Below, one piece after another: positions 16,869-27,147 of a stretch of 64,000 bases of DNA (the first letter of the stretch is position 1; each line of letters begins with the position of its first letter). Made by a program: the position numbers and the translations under genes. The stretch is from an uncultured Clostridia bacterium (GTDB lineage: Bacteria; Bacillota; Clostridia; Christensenellales; Borkfalkiaceae), in contig CANQMN010000002.1 in the NCBI GenBank assembly GCA_947624965.1, forward strand, positions 1 through 64,000, read 5' to 3'. The notes below the pieces were generated by a model. The model was given only the letters and a program-made list of their open reading frames with translations. It ran no database searches and was not told the origin of the DNA.

Positions 16869-18551
16869 TTGCCGAACACGATTTTAACGCCCGTAACCCT
16901 TTGGAAGGATTTCGACGAGACCCTTCCCTTCAACGAAAACGTCCTCACGGAGACGAGGGAGGACGGCGCGATCGTCCGCGAAGTCGCCTTTTCCGGGCGG
17001 AACACGGGGTCGGCGCGCGTGCGCATTTTTGCGACGTACGCCGTTCCGGAGGACAAGGAGAACTTCCCCGCCGTCATGGTGCTCTTTGAAGCGGGGCTTC
17101 CCTTCGACATGAAATTCGTCAAGCGGCTCATCGGGCAGGGGTACGGCGTTCTGTGCGTCGATTACTGCGGCGAGAACGGGACGGGCAAATATACCGCCTA
17201 TCCCGAGGAAGCGGATTATGCGAATTTCATGCGCGCGGGCAGACATATCGAGTACGCGGAACCCACCGCGCGCGAGACGAGCTGGTACGAATGGGCGGGC
17301 GTGGCGCGCTATGCGGCGCGCTGGCTCTCCGAACGCCCCGAAGTTACCAAGGTCGGCGCGATCGGGCTGCGCACGGGCGGCGAAGTGCTCTTCAAGATCG
17401 CGCCCTATGCGCCCATCTCCTGCATGATCTCCGTCTGCGCGGCGGGCTGGCTCGCCTATCGCGGCGTGGAGCGGTTCACGGACGGCGAGAAACCCGTGTT
17501 CGACGAGGAGCGGCACCGCTTCATCGCGGGCATCGATTCGCAGAGCTATGCGCCCTACGTAAAATGTCCCGTTTTGCTTCTCTCCGCCATCAACGATAAA
17601 AAGTACAATTACGACAGGGTTTACGATACCTTCCAGCAGATCAATCCCGAGGTGGAGAAGGCGATCTTGTTCTCGGCGCACGGAAACGGGCTCATCGGCT
17701 CGCATTCCCTCGCCAACCTGTATCTCTTCCTCGATAAATATCTCAAAGGGCGTTCGGTGTTCGTCAGCCGTCCCATCTCGCTCACGATCGAGGAGGACGA
17801 GGAGGGCAGGCTCGTTGCAAAGGGCACGTACGACGCCATGGGCGAGATCGAAGAATACGGCATTTTCTATACCGAGCGCGCCGCGGCGTTCAAGACGCGC
17901 GACTGGACGCGCGTGCTCGGGAAGGCGGAGGATCTGGCGGAGAACGAGGGGACCGTTCCGCTGGGCGCGTACGAGGGGAGCGATAAACTTCTCGCCTATA
18001 CCTTCGTGCGCTATTCCAACGGGTTTTCCGTCACCTCCAAGATACAGGAGTTCGCGCTCAAAAAGCAGTATAAAAACAGCCGCTACAAGAGCCGCGTGCT
18101 CTATTCCAGCGCGGACGGCATGAACGGATTCACCGCGTTCCGCCGCCGCGCCCGTTCCATCGCGGATTGTTTTGCGGACGGTTCGAGTTCGGACGTCCGC
18201 CTCGTGGCGGGCTACGGCGGGATCCGCGGCATCACGGCGGATGCGGGGCTCGTCTCCTACCGCGTGGGAGAATCCCGCTACGAGCCGCCCGAAGGCGCTT
18301 CCATCCGTTTCGACGCGTGGTCGGAACAGGATGCCCGCTTGAAAATTATCTTCTACAAGGACGCCGAGGAGAACGTCGGCTATTCCTGCGAGGAGACGAT
18401 AGAGGGCGGCGGAAAGTGGAAGAGCATCCTGCTCGACGCGGGCGATTTCAAGTCGGAGACGGGCGCGCCGCTCCGCGATTTTTCGGGGGTCGTCTCCCTC
18501 GTATTTTTCGGCGACGGGGAGATCCTCGTCAACAACGTCATATGGATCTGA
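16869..18551 (+). CDS. Alpha/beta-hydrolase-like protein with C-terminal beta domain
   Basis: The 560-residue protein has an N-terminal part resembling dipeptidyl-peptidase/acyl-transferase hydrolases: [54 protein letters not shown]. The nucleophile elbow reads GLRTGG instead of GxSxGG, so the catalytic serine seems absent. The remainder (about residues 300-560) looks like beta-sandwich modules, the last resembling a carbohydrate-binding fold ([20 protein letters not shown]). The start is TTG after GAGG. No signal peptide is present. Function is not known. Confidence 0.6.
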   Translation: MPNTILTPVTLWKDFDETLPFNENVLTETREDGAIVREVAFSGRNTGSARVRIFATYAVPEDKENFPAVMVLFEAGLPFDMKFVKRLIGQGYGVLCVDYCGENGTGKYTAYPEEADYANFMRAGRHIEYAEPTARETSWYEWAGVARYAARWLSERPEVTKVGAIGLRTGGEVLFKIAPYAPISCMISVCAAGWLAYRGVERFTDGEKPVFDEERHRFIAGIDSQSYAPYVKCPVLLLSAINDKKYNYDRVYDTFQQINPEVEKAILFSAHGNGLIGSHSLANLYLFLDKYLKGRSVFVSRPISLTIEEDEEGRLVAKGTYDAMGEIEEYGIFYTERAAAFKTRDWTRVLGKAEDLAENEGTVPLGAYEGSDKLLAYTFVRYSNGFSVTSKIQEFALKKQYKNSRYKSRVLYSSADGMNGFTAFRRRARSIADCFADGSSSDVRLVAGYGGIRGITADAGLVSYRVGESRYEPPEGASIRFDAWSEQDARLKIIFYKDAEENVGYSCEETIEGGGKWKSILLDAGDFKSETGAPLRDFSGVVSLVFFGDGEILVNNVIWI

Positions 18552-18733
18552 CGGTGCGCGCGGGCGACGTCGTGGAGACGAAGAAGCCCCATCCCTGCGG
18601 CGGCAGGCGGTGGGAGGTCGTCCGCACGGGCGCGGAATATAAGATAAGGTGCCTTACCTGCGGCAGGACGGTCGTTTTGGATCACGACGGTCTCGCCAAG
18701 CGGTTGCGCCGCGGGAGCGGAGAGGAGAGATGA
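18542..18733 (+). CDS. DUF951 small protein
   Basis: This 63-residue protein matches DUF951 throughout: [42 protein letters not shown]. It has one cysteine in HPCGG and a CxxC, suggesting zinc or nucleic-acid binding. The ATG overlaps the end of the preceding gene and its stop overlaps lepB. Confidence 0.92.
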   Translation: MDLTVRAGDVVETKKPHPCGGRRWEVVRTGAEYKIRCLTCGRTVVLDHDGLAKRLRRGSGEER

Positions 18734-19347
18734 AGAAAGTACGGCGTCCCGAAATGCTGAATAAGCGGGAGACGAACAAGGTCGCGATCGTTTTGTTGGG
18801 CGCGCTCCTCGTCCTCGTCGCCGCCATTCTTGCGTTCGAGATCTGGATCGACAGCAATTTTTTCATCATCACCGTCTCCAAGACGTCGATGTTGGACACC
18901 TTGCAGGACGGCGATATCCTGTACGCGGAAAAGGAATTCAAGGCGGAGCGGGGGGACATCGTCATCGTGGACGTCTCTTCGCACAAGGCGCAGTTCGAGG
19001 ATACCGAGCTCATCATCAAGCGCCTCATCGCGGTCGAGGGGGACGAGATCTGTTGCGAAGGCGGGGTCGTCTATCTGCGGCGCGCGGGGGAGAACGACTT
19101 TTCCGCGCTTTCGGAGAAATACGTCTCACCCGCCTACCGTACCCCGGATTTTCCCGTAACGGCGGTGGGCGCGGGCGAAATTTTCATTCTCGGCGACCAT
19201 CGGGACAACAGCAGGGATTCGCAGGACGTGGGGTGTTTCTCCTATGAGGACATCGTCGGCGTCGTGCCGCAGTGGGCGGTGGATATCAAGTCGTTTACCA
19301 ACGTCTGGGAAGGGTTCCGTTCCCTTCTGTACGGTTGGCTCTACTAA
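18730..19347 (+). CDS. lepB: Signal peptidase I
   Basis: The 205-residue protein has one N-terminal membrane anchor (about residues 18-41). The serine/lysine dyad is S53 in SKTSMLDTL and K97 in IIKRLIAVEGD. The conserved FILGDHRDNSRDSQDVG follows, then a second hydrophobic end. It cleaves signal peptides at the outer face of the membrane. ATGA overlap with DUF951 indicates coupled translation. Confidence 0.95.
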   Translation: MKKVRRPEMLNKRETNKVAIVLLGALLVLVAAILAFEIWIDSNFFIITVSKTSMLDTLQDGDILYAEKEFKAERGDIVIVDVSSHKAQFEDTELIIKRLIAVEGDEICCEGGVVYLRRAGENDFSALSEKYVSPAYRTPDFPVTAVGAGEIFILGDHRDNSRDSQDVGCFSYEDIVGVVPQWAVDIKSFTNVWEGFRSLLYGWLY

Positions 19348-19364
19348 ATAGGAGGCAGAAGCGC

Positions 19365-20207
19365 ATGGGTGTTAAACTTACGACGGACAGTACGGGCGAT
19401 TTGGGAAAATATGCCGAAGAGCGCGGGATCGGCATCGTGCCGCTCTCGGTCGTGTTGGGGGAGAAAAGCTACCGCGACGGCGTGGACATCACGCCGCAGG
19501 ATATTTTTTCCTTTGTGGCGGAGACGAACATCCTCCCCAAGACCGCCGCGCCGAGCATCGGGGACTACGAGGAGTACTTCGCAAAGATCGTGGATGCGGG
19601 GGACGAGGTCGTGCATTTCAATATTTCGTCCAAATCGTCCTCCTCGTATACGTACGCGCTGGCGGCGGCGAAAAATTTCGGCGGGAAGGTGCGCGTCGTG
19701 GACACCCGCGCGCTGTCGAGCGGGCAGGGCTTGCTCGCGATGAAGGCATCGGACATGCTTCTCGAAGGGTGCGGCGCGGACGAGATCGTGGAGGAGACGG
19801 AGCGGCTGCGCCCGTTGGTGAATACCTCCTTCATTCCGGATCGCCTCGATTATCTCTACAAGGGCGGCCGCTGTTCCCGCATGCAGATGTACGGGGCGAA
19901 TGTCTTGAAGATCCATCCGCTCATCGAAATGGAGGACGGGCAGCTCGTCGCCGAAAAAAAGTATCGGGGCAGCATGGAAAAGTGCGTTGGGGCGTATATC
20001 GACGACCTCGCCGCGCAATATCCGCAATACGATGCGCGGCGGTGCTTCATCACGCACAGCAGTGCGGACGAATCGCTCGTGGCGTTCGCAAAGGAAAAGG
20101 TCGCCGCGACGTTCTCCTTTGAAGAGGTGCTCGAAACGGTCGCGGGCTCCGTGGTAACGGGGCACTGCGGCAGAAATACGCTGGGCGTTCTTTTTATCGC
20201 AAAGTAA
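19365..20207 (+). CDS. DegV-family fatty-acid-binding protein
   Basis: The 280-residue protein has the DegV layout: TTDSTGDL at the start, IVPLSVVLGEKSYRDGVDI, TAAPSIGDYEEYF, FNISSKSSSSYTYA, VDTRALSSGQGLLA, FIPDRLDYLYKGGR and ITHSSADE. DegV proteins bind acyl chains; in many Firmicutes the FakB subset supplies exogenous fatty acids to FakA kinase. No fakA lies nearby. AGGAGG precedes the ATG. Confidence 0.92.
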   Translation: MGVKLTTDSTGDLGKYAEERGIGIVPLSVVLGEKSYRDGVDITPQDIFSFVAETNILPKTAAPSIGDYEEYFAKIVDAGDEVVHFNISSKSSSSYTYALAAAKNFGGKVRVVDTRALSSGQGLLAMKASDMLLEGCGADEIVEETERLRPLVNTSFIPDRLDYLYKGGRCSRMQMYGANVLKIHPLIEMEDGQLVAEKKYRGSMEKCVGAYIDDLAAQYPQYDARRCFITHSSADESLVAFAKEKVAATFSFEEVLETVAGSVVTGHCGRNTLGVLFIAK

Positions 20208-20230
20208 GACACGACGGAACAAAAGAAGAG

Positions 20231-20794
20231 ATGACCTTTCTTAAAATGCTCGCCGCGGGCGTGAAAGCGATTTTGAATTTGCTTGCCACGGGGCTGAAAA
20301 TCGTGTATAATGTTCTGAAATATCTGCGCATCCGCCTGCTTGCGCTCTATCTTCTCGTATGCGGTCTGTTACAGCTCTGTTTCGGGGTATTCGACGGAAA
20401 GGCGGCTTACTTTTGGGTCGGCTTCGCCCTCTGCGCGGCGGTAACGCTCGCGGGGTGGGGCGTGCGGCTTTACAAGCGGTTCGCGAAATTCGTGCCGCGC
20501 AAACGGACGGAGGAGCCCGCGGAAGAGGAAGAGCCCGCGGCGGAGGCGCCCGCGCCCATGCCCGCGCCCACCTATTCGCCCATTCCCGCACCGGGACCCG
20601 CGCCCGCTCCCGCGCCTGCTCCTATGCCTGCGCCCGCGCCGCCGAAGCCTTCTTCGCCCCGCTACTTTGAAGTGGAAGGGCACGCGGGATACTATTTTGC
20701 GGAATACGACGACAGGTACGAGCTCTACCGCAGAACGGAGCACGGGGACGAACTTTTGAGAACGGACGAAAAAAACGGAGAAAGCCATGGTTAA
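20231..20794 (+). CDS. Membrane protein with proline/alanine-rich linker
   Basis: This 187-residue protein has two adjacent hydrophobic segments (about residues 33-55 and 60-80), an acidic stretch (EEPAEEEEPAAE) and a low-complexity Pro-Ala tract with alternating PAP/PMPAP repeats (about residues 100-142). It ends in a small soluble region (YFEVEGHAGYYFAEYDDRYELYRRTEHGDELL). I do not recognise the family. It overlaps the next gene by 8 bases and both may form one membrane unit. Confidence 0.65.
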   Translation: MTFLKMLAAGVKAILNLLATGLKIVYNVLKYLRIRLLALYLLVCGLLQLCFGVFDGKAAYFWVGFALCAAVTLAGWGVRLYKRFAKFVPRKRTEEPAEEEEPAAEAPAPMPAPTYSPIPAPGPAPAPAPAPMPAPAPPKPSSPRYFEVEGHAGYYFAEYDDRYELYRRTEHGDELLRTDEKNGESHG

Positions 20795-21305
20795 ATTGTA
20801 TTCGGACAGAGATCTTTGGGAAGCCGTCATGCAAAAGCGGAAGATCCTCGCGGGCTTCTATGCGGCGACGGCGCTGTTCGTCGCGGGGCTCGTGGGGCTC
20901 ATCGTCTATTATACCCTGCTCCCCTATAACGACCCCAACGGCACGTGGGTCATTGCCGTAACGAGCGTTTGGACCGCGCTCTACCTCATCTTTGTGTTCC
21001 CCTATATGGGGATCTGTTTCAAGCGTTCGCGCGCCTATTGCAAAATGTTGAAATTCATCTCGGTGGGGCTGAAAGAGTATTTCGTCGCGCCCTTCGAGGG
21101 AATTGACGACTGGCGCGTGCACGACGGCGTGGACGTGAACGTCGCGACGTTCTCCGTCCGCAATATCAAGCGGGACGAGACGATGACCCGCCAAATTTAC
21201 GTGGACGGGGAAAAGGACTATCCCGACTTCCGCGAAGGACATGTCGCAAGGCTCATCACACAGGGGAATTTGCTCATCGAATACGACTTGGAGGAAGAGA
21301 AATGA
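20787..21305 (+). CDS. Two-segment membrane protein of unknown function
   Basis: This is a 172-residue product with two membrane segments (about residues 20-44 and 54-75) and a cytoplasmic C-terminal domain (WRVHDGVDVNVATFSVRNIKRDETMTR...). It overlaps its neighbours on both sides, indicating a tight operon with the upstream Pro/Ala-rich protein and the ACT protein. I recognise no domain. Confidence 0.65.
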   Translation: MVKLYSDRDLWEAVMQKRKILAGFYAATALFVAGLVGLIVYYTLLPYNDPNGTWVIAVTSVWTALYLIFVFPYMGICFKRSRAYCKMLKFISVGLKEYFVAPFEGIDDWRVHDGVDVNVATFSVRNIKRDETMTRQIYVDGEKDYPDFREGHVARLITQGNLLIEYDLEEEK

Positions 21306-21571
21306 GGGCAGTCGTTACCGTGTCCGGAACGGACAGAAAGGGCATCATCGCGCGGGTGAGCGGGTTTCTCTCCGAGCATAACGTCAACATCGAGGACATC
21401 TCGCAGACCATTCTCGGCGAACGGTTCGCCATGATCATGATCGTGGATACCTCGGAGAGCGACGAGGAATTTTCCGCGCTCGGGCAGGGTCTGGAACGGA
21501 TGGGCGCGGAGATCGGCATGACCGTTCGGTTACAGCACGCGGACATTTTCGACGCGATGCACAATGTTTGA
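21302..21571 (+). CDS. ACT-domain protein (UPF0237 type)
   Basis: This 89-residue single ACT domain starts [35 protein letters not shown], as in small UPF0237 regulators. It is nearly always adjacent to a PFL/UPF0210 gene, as here. The ligand is unknown. Confidence 0.93.
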   Translation: MRAVVTVSGTDRKGIIARVSGFLSEHNVNIEDISQTILGERFAMIMIVDTSESDEEFSALGQGLERMGAEIGMTVRLQHADIFDAMHNV

Positions 21572-21582
21572 GGCGGCGCGGC

Positions 21583-22938
21583 ATGTTCGGTAAATCGGAA
21601 GTTCTCGAAACGATAGACATGATCGAGAAGGAGCATCTCGATATCCGCACGGTAACGCTCGGGCTCTCGCTCCTCTCCTGCATCCGTTCCTCCGCGGAGG
21701 AGACGGCGCGGGCGGTATATGCGCAGGTGATGCGGAAGGCGGAAGCGCTCGTTCCCACGGCGGAGCAGCTCTCCCGCGAATATGGCATTCCCATCGTGAA
21801 CAAGCGGGTGTCCGTAACGCCCGTCTCCCTTCTCACCGCGGCGTTCCCAGAAGAGAGCGTCCTCGTCGGCAAGGCGTTGGACCGCGCGGCGCGGGAACTC
21901 GGCATCGACTTTCTCGGCGGCTATTCCGCGCTCGTGCACAAGGGAGCCGCCGACTACGAAAAGAAATTCTTGGCGAGCATTCCCGAGACGCTCTCGACCA
22001 CGAGCCGCCTTTGCGCCTCCGTCAACGTGGGCTCTTCGCGCTCGGGGATCAACATGGATGCCGTCCGCGCGATGGGCGAGATCGTAAAGGAGACGGCGGC
22101 GCGCACGGCGGAGAGCGGCGGCGCGGGCTGTGCGAAGCTCGTCGTATTCTGCAACGCGGTGGAGGACAATCCCTTCATGGCGGGCGCGTTCCACGGCGTG
22201 GGCGAGGGGGATACCGTCGTCAACGTCGGCGTTTCGGGTCCCGGCGTCGTATGGCATGCGCTCAAAGCCGCGCCCGAAGCCGATCTCACGGACGCCGCGG
22301 AGATCATCAAGCGCACCGCGTTCAAGATCACGCGGGCGGGACAGCTCATCGCCAAAGAGGCGGCGAAGCGGCTGGACGCGCGCTTCGGCATCGTAGACCT
22401 TTCGCTCGCCCCCACGCCGGCGCGGGGGGACAGCGTCGCGCATATTCTGGAAGAGTTGGGGCTCTCCGTCGTGGGGAGCCACGGGACGACGGCGGCGCTC
22501 GCCATGCTCAACGACGCGGTGAAAAAGGGCGGCGTTATGGCGTCCTCGCGCGTGGGCGGGCTCTCGGGCGCGTTCATTCCCGTGTCCGAAGATATCGGCA
22601 TGATCGAATCGGCGGAAAAGGGAACGATCACGATCGAAAAGTTGGAGGCGATGACGTGCGTCTGCTCGGTGGGGCTCGACATGATCGCCATCCCGGGCGA
22701 TACGCCCGCCTCCACGATCTCCGCCATCATCGCGGACGAGGCGGCGATCGGCATGATCAACAACAAGACGACTGCCGTCCGCGTCATTCCCGCCCCCGGG
22801 AAGAAGGTAGGGGACGAGGTGAACTTCGGCGGACTTTTGGGCAGGGCGCCCGTCATGTCCGTGCACGGCGGGGACGCGGGCAAGTTCATCGGGCGGGGCG
22901 GTCTCATCCCCGCGCCCATCCACAGTTTCAAAAATTAA
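21583..22938 (+). CDS. UPF0210/PFL-family protein
   Basis: The 451-residue protein matches the PFL family (DUF711): [73 protein letters not shown] and [12 protein letters not shown]. Members are glycyl-radical-like in fold, but the biochemical role is unresolved. A TTG start 15 bases upstream is possible; the ATG after GAGGCGG is preferred. Confidence 0.92.
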   Translation: MFGKSEVLETIDMIEKEHLDIRTVTLGLSLLSCIRSSAEETARAVYAQVMRKAEALVPTAEQLSREYGIPIVNKRVSVTPVSLLTAAFPEESVLVGKALDRAARELGIDFLGGYSALVHKGAADYEKKFLASIPETLSTTSRLCASVNVGSSRSGINMDAVRAMGEIVKETAARTAESGGAGCAKLVVFCNAVEDNPFMAGAFHGVGEGDTVVNVGVSGPGVVWHALKAAPEADLTDAAEIIKRTAFKITRAGQLIAKEAAKRLDARFGIVDLSLAPTPARGDSVAHILEELGLSVVGSHGTTAALAMLNDAVKKGGVMASSRVGGLSGAFIPVSEDIGMIESAEKGTITIEKLEAMTCVCSVGLDMIAIPGDTPASTISAIIADEAAIGMINNKTTAVRVIPAPGKKVGDEVNFGGLLGRAPVMSVHGGDAGKFIGRGGLIPAPIHSFKN

Positions 22939-22948
22939 AGGAGCCTGT

Positions 22949-24718
22949 ATGGAAAGAAAGGACATAGCGGAAAAATATCTCTGGGACCTCTCGGACATCT
23001 ATCCGAGCGACGAGGCGTGGGAGGAGGGCTTCGCCGCGCTCGAACGCGCGGTGGACTTCGCGAAATACCGCGGGACGCTCACGACGGCGGAAAACGTGCT
23101 CGCCTATTTCAAGGCGGAGGAAGCGTTCAACCGCAGCGCGATGAAGGTGTACCTCTATGCGTATCTCAAACACGACGAGGATCTCCGCGATACGAAGTAC
23201 AATTCTTTCGTCTCGCGCGTCATCAATCTGCTCACGCGGGCGGCGGCGGAGACGGCGTTTTCCACGCCCGAGCTCACCGCGCTGTCGGACGAAGCGCTCG
23301 ACGCGCTCATCGCGGACGAACGCTTGAAGGAGTACGATTATACGCTCTCGCGGATCAAGGCGAGCAAGCGGCACACCCTCTCCGAAAGCGAGGAGATCCT
23401 GCTCGCGCGCGCGTCCGACCCGCTCAATGTCGCGAGCGATGTGTTTGAGATGCTCGACAACGCCGAGCTCAACGTTCCCGAGATCGAATACGAGGGCAAG
23501 CGCCAGCCGCTCTCGCACGGGCTGTATTCGCTCATCATGAGCGGACACGACAGAAATAAGCGCGCCGAGGCGTTCGGGCTGTACTATTCGGCGTATCGGA
23601 AGATCGTCAACACGCTCGCGACGACCTATTACGGCAACGTGAAGCGGGACATCTTTTTCAAGGACGCGCGAAAGTACGCGACGTCTCTCGAAATGGCGCT
23701 CTTCGAGGAGGATGTGGACGCGAGCGTGTACGACCGCCTCGTCAAGAGCGTGGAAAAGGCGACGCCTCTTTTGCACCGCTATATGGCGATGCGCAAGCGC
23801 GTTTTAGGCTATGAAGAGATGCACATGTACGATATCATGCCCTCCCTCGTGGAGAACGCGGAACTGCGCATGTCCTTCGAGGATGCGTTCGAGCTCGTGC
23901 TCAAAGGGCTCGCGCCGCTCGGGGAAGAATATCTCTCCGTGTTGAAGCGCGCCCGCGACGAGCGTTGGATCGACGTCGCGGAGACGGAGGGAAAGCGGAG
24001 CGGCGCATACTCCGCGGGCGTCTACGGCGTGCACCCGTACGTCCTTCTCAACTATCAAAGGACGACGCAGGACGTATTTACGATCGCGCACGAGCTCGGG
24101 CATGCGATGCATTCCTATTTCTCCAACGCCGCCCAGCCGTTCGCCAAGTCCGAATATAAAATTTTCGTCGCGGAAGTCGCGAGCACCGTAAACGAGACGT
24201 TGCTCCTCAAATATCTGCTCAAAGAGACGAAGGACGCAACCCTGCGGAAATATCTGCTCAATTACTTTATGGATACCGTCCGCACGACGCTCTTCCGCCA
24301 GACGCAATTTGCGGAGTTCGAGGAGAAGGCGCACGAGATGGCGGAAAGCGGGGAGCCGCTCAACAAGGACAATCTCTCCGAATTGTACTATTCTCTCAAC
24401 AAGAAGTATTACGGCGACGCGGTAACGCACGACGAGGACATCGCGATCGAGTGGGCGCGCGTGCCGCATTTCTACCGCTCCTTCTACGTGTACAAGTATG
24501 CGACGGGCATCACCGCCGCGATCTCCATCGCGGACCGCATCCTGCGCGAAGGCGCGCCCGCGGTAAACGATTATTTCCGTTTTCTCTCGGGTGGATCGGC
24601 GACCGATCCCGTTTCGCTCCTCAAAATCGCGGGGGCGGACCTCACGAAAGAGGAGACGTTCTCGGACGTCTGGAAGGAATTTGAAAACGCGCTGAACGCG
24701 TTTGAAGAATTGGCGTAA
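22949..24718 (+). CDS. pepF: Oligoendopeptidase F
   Basis: This 589-residue M3B metallopeptidase cleaves medium-length peptides in the cytoplasm. It shows the zinc motif TIAHELGHAMHSYFS (near residue 380), the downstream glutamate helix EVASTVNETLLLKYLL, and the C-terminal tyrosine-rich region FYRSFYVYKYATGITAAI. An 11-nt gap from the PFL gene contains a Shine-Dalgarno (AAAGGAG). Confidence 0.96.
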   Translation: MERKDIAEKYLWDLSDIYPSDEAWEEGFAALERAVDFAKYRGTLTTAENVLAYFKAEEAFNRSAMKVYLYAYLKHDEDLRDTKYNSFVSRVINLLTRAAAETAFSTPELTALSDEALDALIADERLKEYDYTLSRIKASKRHTLSESEEILLARASDPLNVASDVFEMLDNAELNVPEIEYEGKRQPLSHGLYSLIMSGHDRNKRAEAFGLYYSAYRKIVNTLATTYYGNVKRDIFFKDARKYATSLEMALFEEDVDASVYDRLVKSVEKATPLLHRYMAMRKRVLGYEEMHMYDIMPSLVENAELRMSFEDAFELVLKGLAPLGEEYLSVLKRARDERWIDVAETEGKRSGAYSAGVYGVHPYVLLNYQRTTQDVFTIAHELGHAMHSYFSNAAQPFAKSEYKIFVAEVASTVNETLLLKYLLKETKDATLRKYLLNYFMDTVRTTLFRQTQFAEFEEKAHEMAESGEPLNKDNLSELYYSLNKKYYGDAVTHDEDIAIEWARVPHFYRSFYVYKYATGITAAISIADRILREGAPAVNDYFRFLSGGSATDPVSLLKIAGADLTKEETFSDVWKEFENALNAFEELA

Positions 24719-24740
24719 AAACACAAAAGAGGGTTTTTCC

Positions 24741-26147
24741 ATGGCGATCAATCAAATGCCGCACAACTTGGACGCGGAAGCGGCGCTCCTCGGTTGCATC
24801 ATGCTCGACGAGGGCGTCCAGTCCGAACTTCTGGAAATTCTCCGCGAGGAGGATTTCTATCAGGAATCCCATCGGGTGATCTTGGAGGGGATGCGCGCGG
24901 TCTACGGGGCGAGAAAGCCCGTGGACCTCGTAACGCTCTCGGACGAGCTCGACCGCGAGGGAAAGCTCGAACGGGCGGGCGGGCTCGCCTATCTCACCGA
25001 GCTCGCGCAGGCGACCCCTTCGGCGGCGAACTATAAACAGTATTACGAGATCTTGCGGCGGGACGGCGTCAACCGCGCGCTCATCCGCGCGGCGAACGAC
25101 ATCATCGAAAACAGCATGAAGGGGCAGGACGACCGCGAAGCGCTCTCCTATGCGGAAAAGCGGGTGTACGACATCGCCAAGCGGGAGGACAAGACGTCGC
25201 TCTCCGGGCTTGCGGACGGCGAAGTCATCGGGGAAGTTCTGCACCGCTTCGAGGAGATACAGGCGGATCCAAACGTCCGCCGCGGCATAACCACGGGGTT
25301 CACGGGGCTCGACCGCATCACGGGCGGGTTGCAAAAATCCGACCTCATCGTGCTCGCGGCGCGTCCCGGCATGGGGAAAACTTCGCTCGCGATGAACATC
25401 GTCGAGCACGCCGCGATGCGGGGCGGAAAGATCTGCGCGGTGTTCTCCCTCGAAATGCCCCGCCAGCAGATCGTCCAGCGTCTCGTGTGCGCCTATGCGG
25501 GCGTGAGCATGGAGAAAGCGCTCTCCGGCAAACTCGTGCAGTCGGAGTGGAAAAATCTCCTGCTCGCGGGCGACAGGATCCGCAACAGCAAGATCTTCAT
25601 CGACGATTCCTCCCGCGTTACCCCCGCGGAGATCCTCTCCAAATGCCGCCGCCTTGTGGCGCAGGAGGGCGGGCTCGACCTCGTGATGATCGACTATATC
25701 CAGCTCATGGAGGGGGGCGGAAAGTATACCAATCAGGAGAACCGCCAGCAGGAAGTTGCCGCCATCACGCGCGATCTCAAAATCATGGCGAAGGAACTCA
25801 ACGTTCCCGTCATCGCGCTTTCCCAGCTCCGCCGTATCCAGACGAAGGAGCCCCAGCTCTCCGACTTGCGCGAATCGGGCGCGATCGAACAGGACGCAGA
25901 CATCGTCATGTTCATCAATCGTCCCGATGTTACCGCGACGCCGGAGGAGATGGCGAAAAACAACATCGTAAAGGGGGCGGCGGAACTCATCATCGCCAAG
26001 CACAGAAACGGCGCGCTCGGGAGGATCCAGCTCCGCTTCATCGGGGACAAGACGAAATTCGAGGACGTGGAGGATCAAGGGCGTCCCACGGAGGAGCCCA
26101 ACTATTCCCGCCCCAAGCCCGAAGAGGACGAGATCCCCGAAGACTGA
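24741..26147 (+). CDS. dnaB: Replicative DNA helicase DnaB
   Basis: The 468-residue hexameric helicase unwinds the fork. The N-terminal domain begins MPHNLDAEAALLGCIMLD. The RecA-like domain has Walker A ARPGMGKTS, GKICAVFSLEMP, Walker B LVMIDYIQLM and the arginine-finger region LRESGAIEQDADIVMFI. The ATG at 24741 follows GAGGG. A DnaD-type loader is encoded at 11.3-13.0 kb on the other strand. Confidence 0.97.
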   Translation: MAINQMPHNLDAEAALLGCIMLDEGVQSELLEILREEDFYQESHRVILEGMRAVYGARKPVDLVTLSDELDREGKLERAGGLAYLTELAQATPSAANYKQYYEILRRDGVNRALIRAANDIIENSMKGQDDREALSYAEKRVYDIAKREDKTSLSGLADGEVIGEVLHRFEEIQADPNVRRGITTGFTGLDRITGGLQKSDLIVLAARPGMGKTSLAMNIVEHAAMRGGKICAVFSLEMPRQQIVQRLVCAYAGVSMEKALSGKLVQSEWKNLLLAGDRIRNSKIFIDDSSRVTPAEILSKCRRLVAQEGGLDLVMIDYIQLMEGGGKYTNQENRQQEVAAITRDLKIMAKELNVPVIALSQLRRIQTKEPQLSDLRESGAIEQDADIVMFINRPDVTATPEEMAKNNIVKGAAELIIAKHRNGALGRIQLRFIGDKTKFEDVEDQGRPTEEPNYSRPKPEEDEIPED

Positions 26148-26148
26148 C

Positions 26149-27147
26149 ATGGAGACGCGCATTCTCGGCAACAGCCGTTCCGCCATGGAACTGGCGAAGG
26201 CGTATATAGAGGCGGGGGAAGCCGTCGCGTTTCACACGGAAACGGTGTACGGGCTGGGCGCGAACGCCTTTTCGGACGAGGCGGTGCTCAAAATCTATGC
26301 GCTCAAAGGGCGCCCCGCCGACAATCCGCTCATCGTGCACGTGCACAGGGATTACGATATTTCCCGCCTTACGGACGGGGAACCCGCCTATGCCGCCGCG
26401 CTCCGCCGCGCGTTTCTTCCGGGACCGCTCACCATGGTCTATCCCTCCTCGGGGAAGGTCTCCCGTTATGTCTCGTGCGGACTGCAAACGCTCGCCGTCC
26501 GCGTGCCGTCCTCGCCCGTCGCGCAGGCGTTCCTCAAAGCGGTGAACTTACCCGTCGCCGCGCCCAGCGCAAACCTTTCAAAGCACGTTTCGCCCGTTAC
26601 GGCACAGCACGTTCTGGACGATTTCGGCGGGAAGATCCCGCTCATCCTCGACGGCGGCGCCTGTACGGGGGGCATCGAGAGCACCGTATTGGACTGCACG
26701 GGGGAGGTCCCCGCGATCTTGCGGGAAGGGCTCGTAACGCGCGAACAGATCGCCCGCATCGCGGGGGATTGCCGCGTGTACGTTCCCGCGGAAGGGGAGA
26801 AGCCGAAGAGCCCCGGCATGGCATACAAGCACTATTCGCCCCGATGCAAAACGGCATGTTGCCGCAGTGCGGAAGAGGCGCTCCGTCTCTACGAAAACGA
26901 GGAGACGGGTGGCGGAAAACCGATGATCTTGTGCGAGAGCGCGCTGCTCCCGCGGTTTTCGGGGCGCGAGGTCCTCGACCTCGGCGAGACGGATGCGGAG
27001 ATGGCGCGGCGGCTGTATACACTGCTTCGGCAGGGCGAAAAGAGGGCGACTTTGCTCGTCGGCGTAATGCCGTCGGGAAGGGGCGGCGCGATGGCGGGCG
27101 TTCTCAACCGATTTACGCGCGCGTTCGGAGGGGATCATGAAACATAG
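26149..27147 (+). CDS. ywlC: L-threonylcarbamoyladenylate synthase (Sua5 type)
   Basis: It makes threonylcarbamoyl-AMP for the t6A37 modification of ANN-decoding tRNAs. The 332-residue product has the YrdC core (FHTETVYGLGANAF, KIYALKGRPADNPLIVHV, VRVPSSPVAQAFL, APSANLSKHVSPVTAQHV, STVLDCTG) followed by the Sua5 linker KPKSPGMAYKHYSPR and a C-terminal Rossmann-like domain. It overlaps the next gene by 11 bases, conserving the ywlC-ywlE-rpiB order of Bacillus. Confidence 0.95.
   Translation: METRILGNSRSAMELAKAYIEAGEAVAFHTETVYGLGANAFSDEAVLKIYALKGRPADNPLIVHVHRDYDISRLTDGEPAYAAALRRAFLPGPLTMVYPSSGKVSRYVSCGLQTLAVRVPSSPVAQAFLKAVNLPVAAPSANLSKHVSPVTAQHVLDDFGGKIPLILDGGACTGGIESTVLDCTGEVPAILREGLVTREQIARIAGDCRVYVPAEGEKPKSPGMAYKHYSPRCKTACCRSAEEALRLYENEETGGGKPMILCESALLPRFSGREVLDLGETDAEMARRLYTLLRQGEKRATLLVGVMPSGRGGAMAGVLNRFTRAFGGDHET

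Noticed and set aside
21274-22998. Long minus-strand frame opposite the PFL gene
   Set aside because: It has no recognisable domain, shadows a well-supported gene and has no promoter or Shine-Dalgarno.
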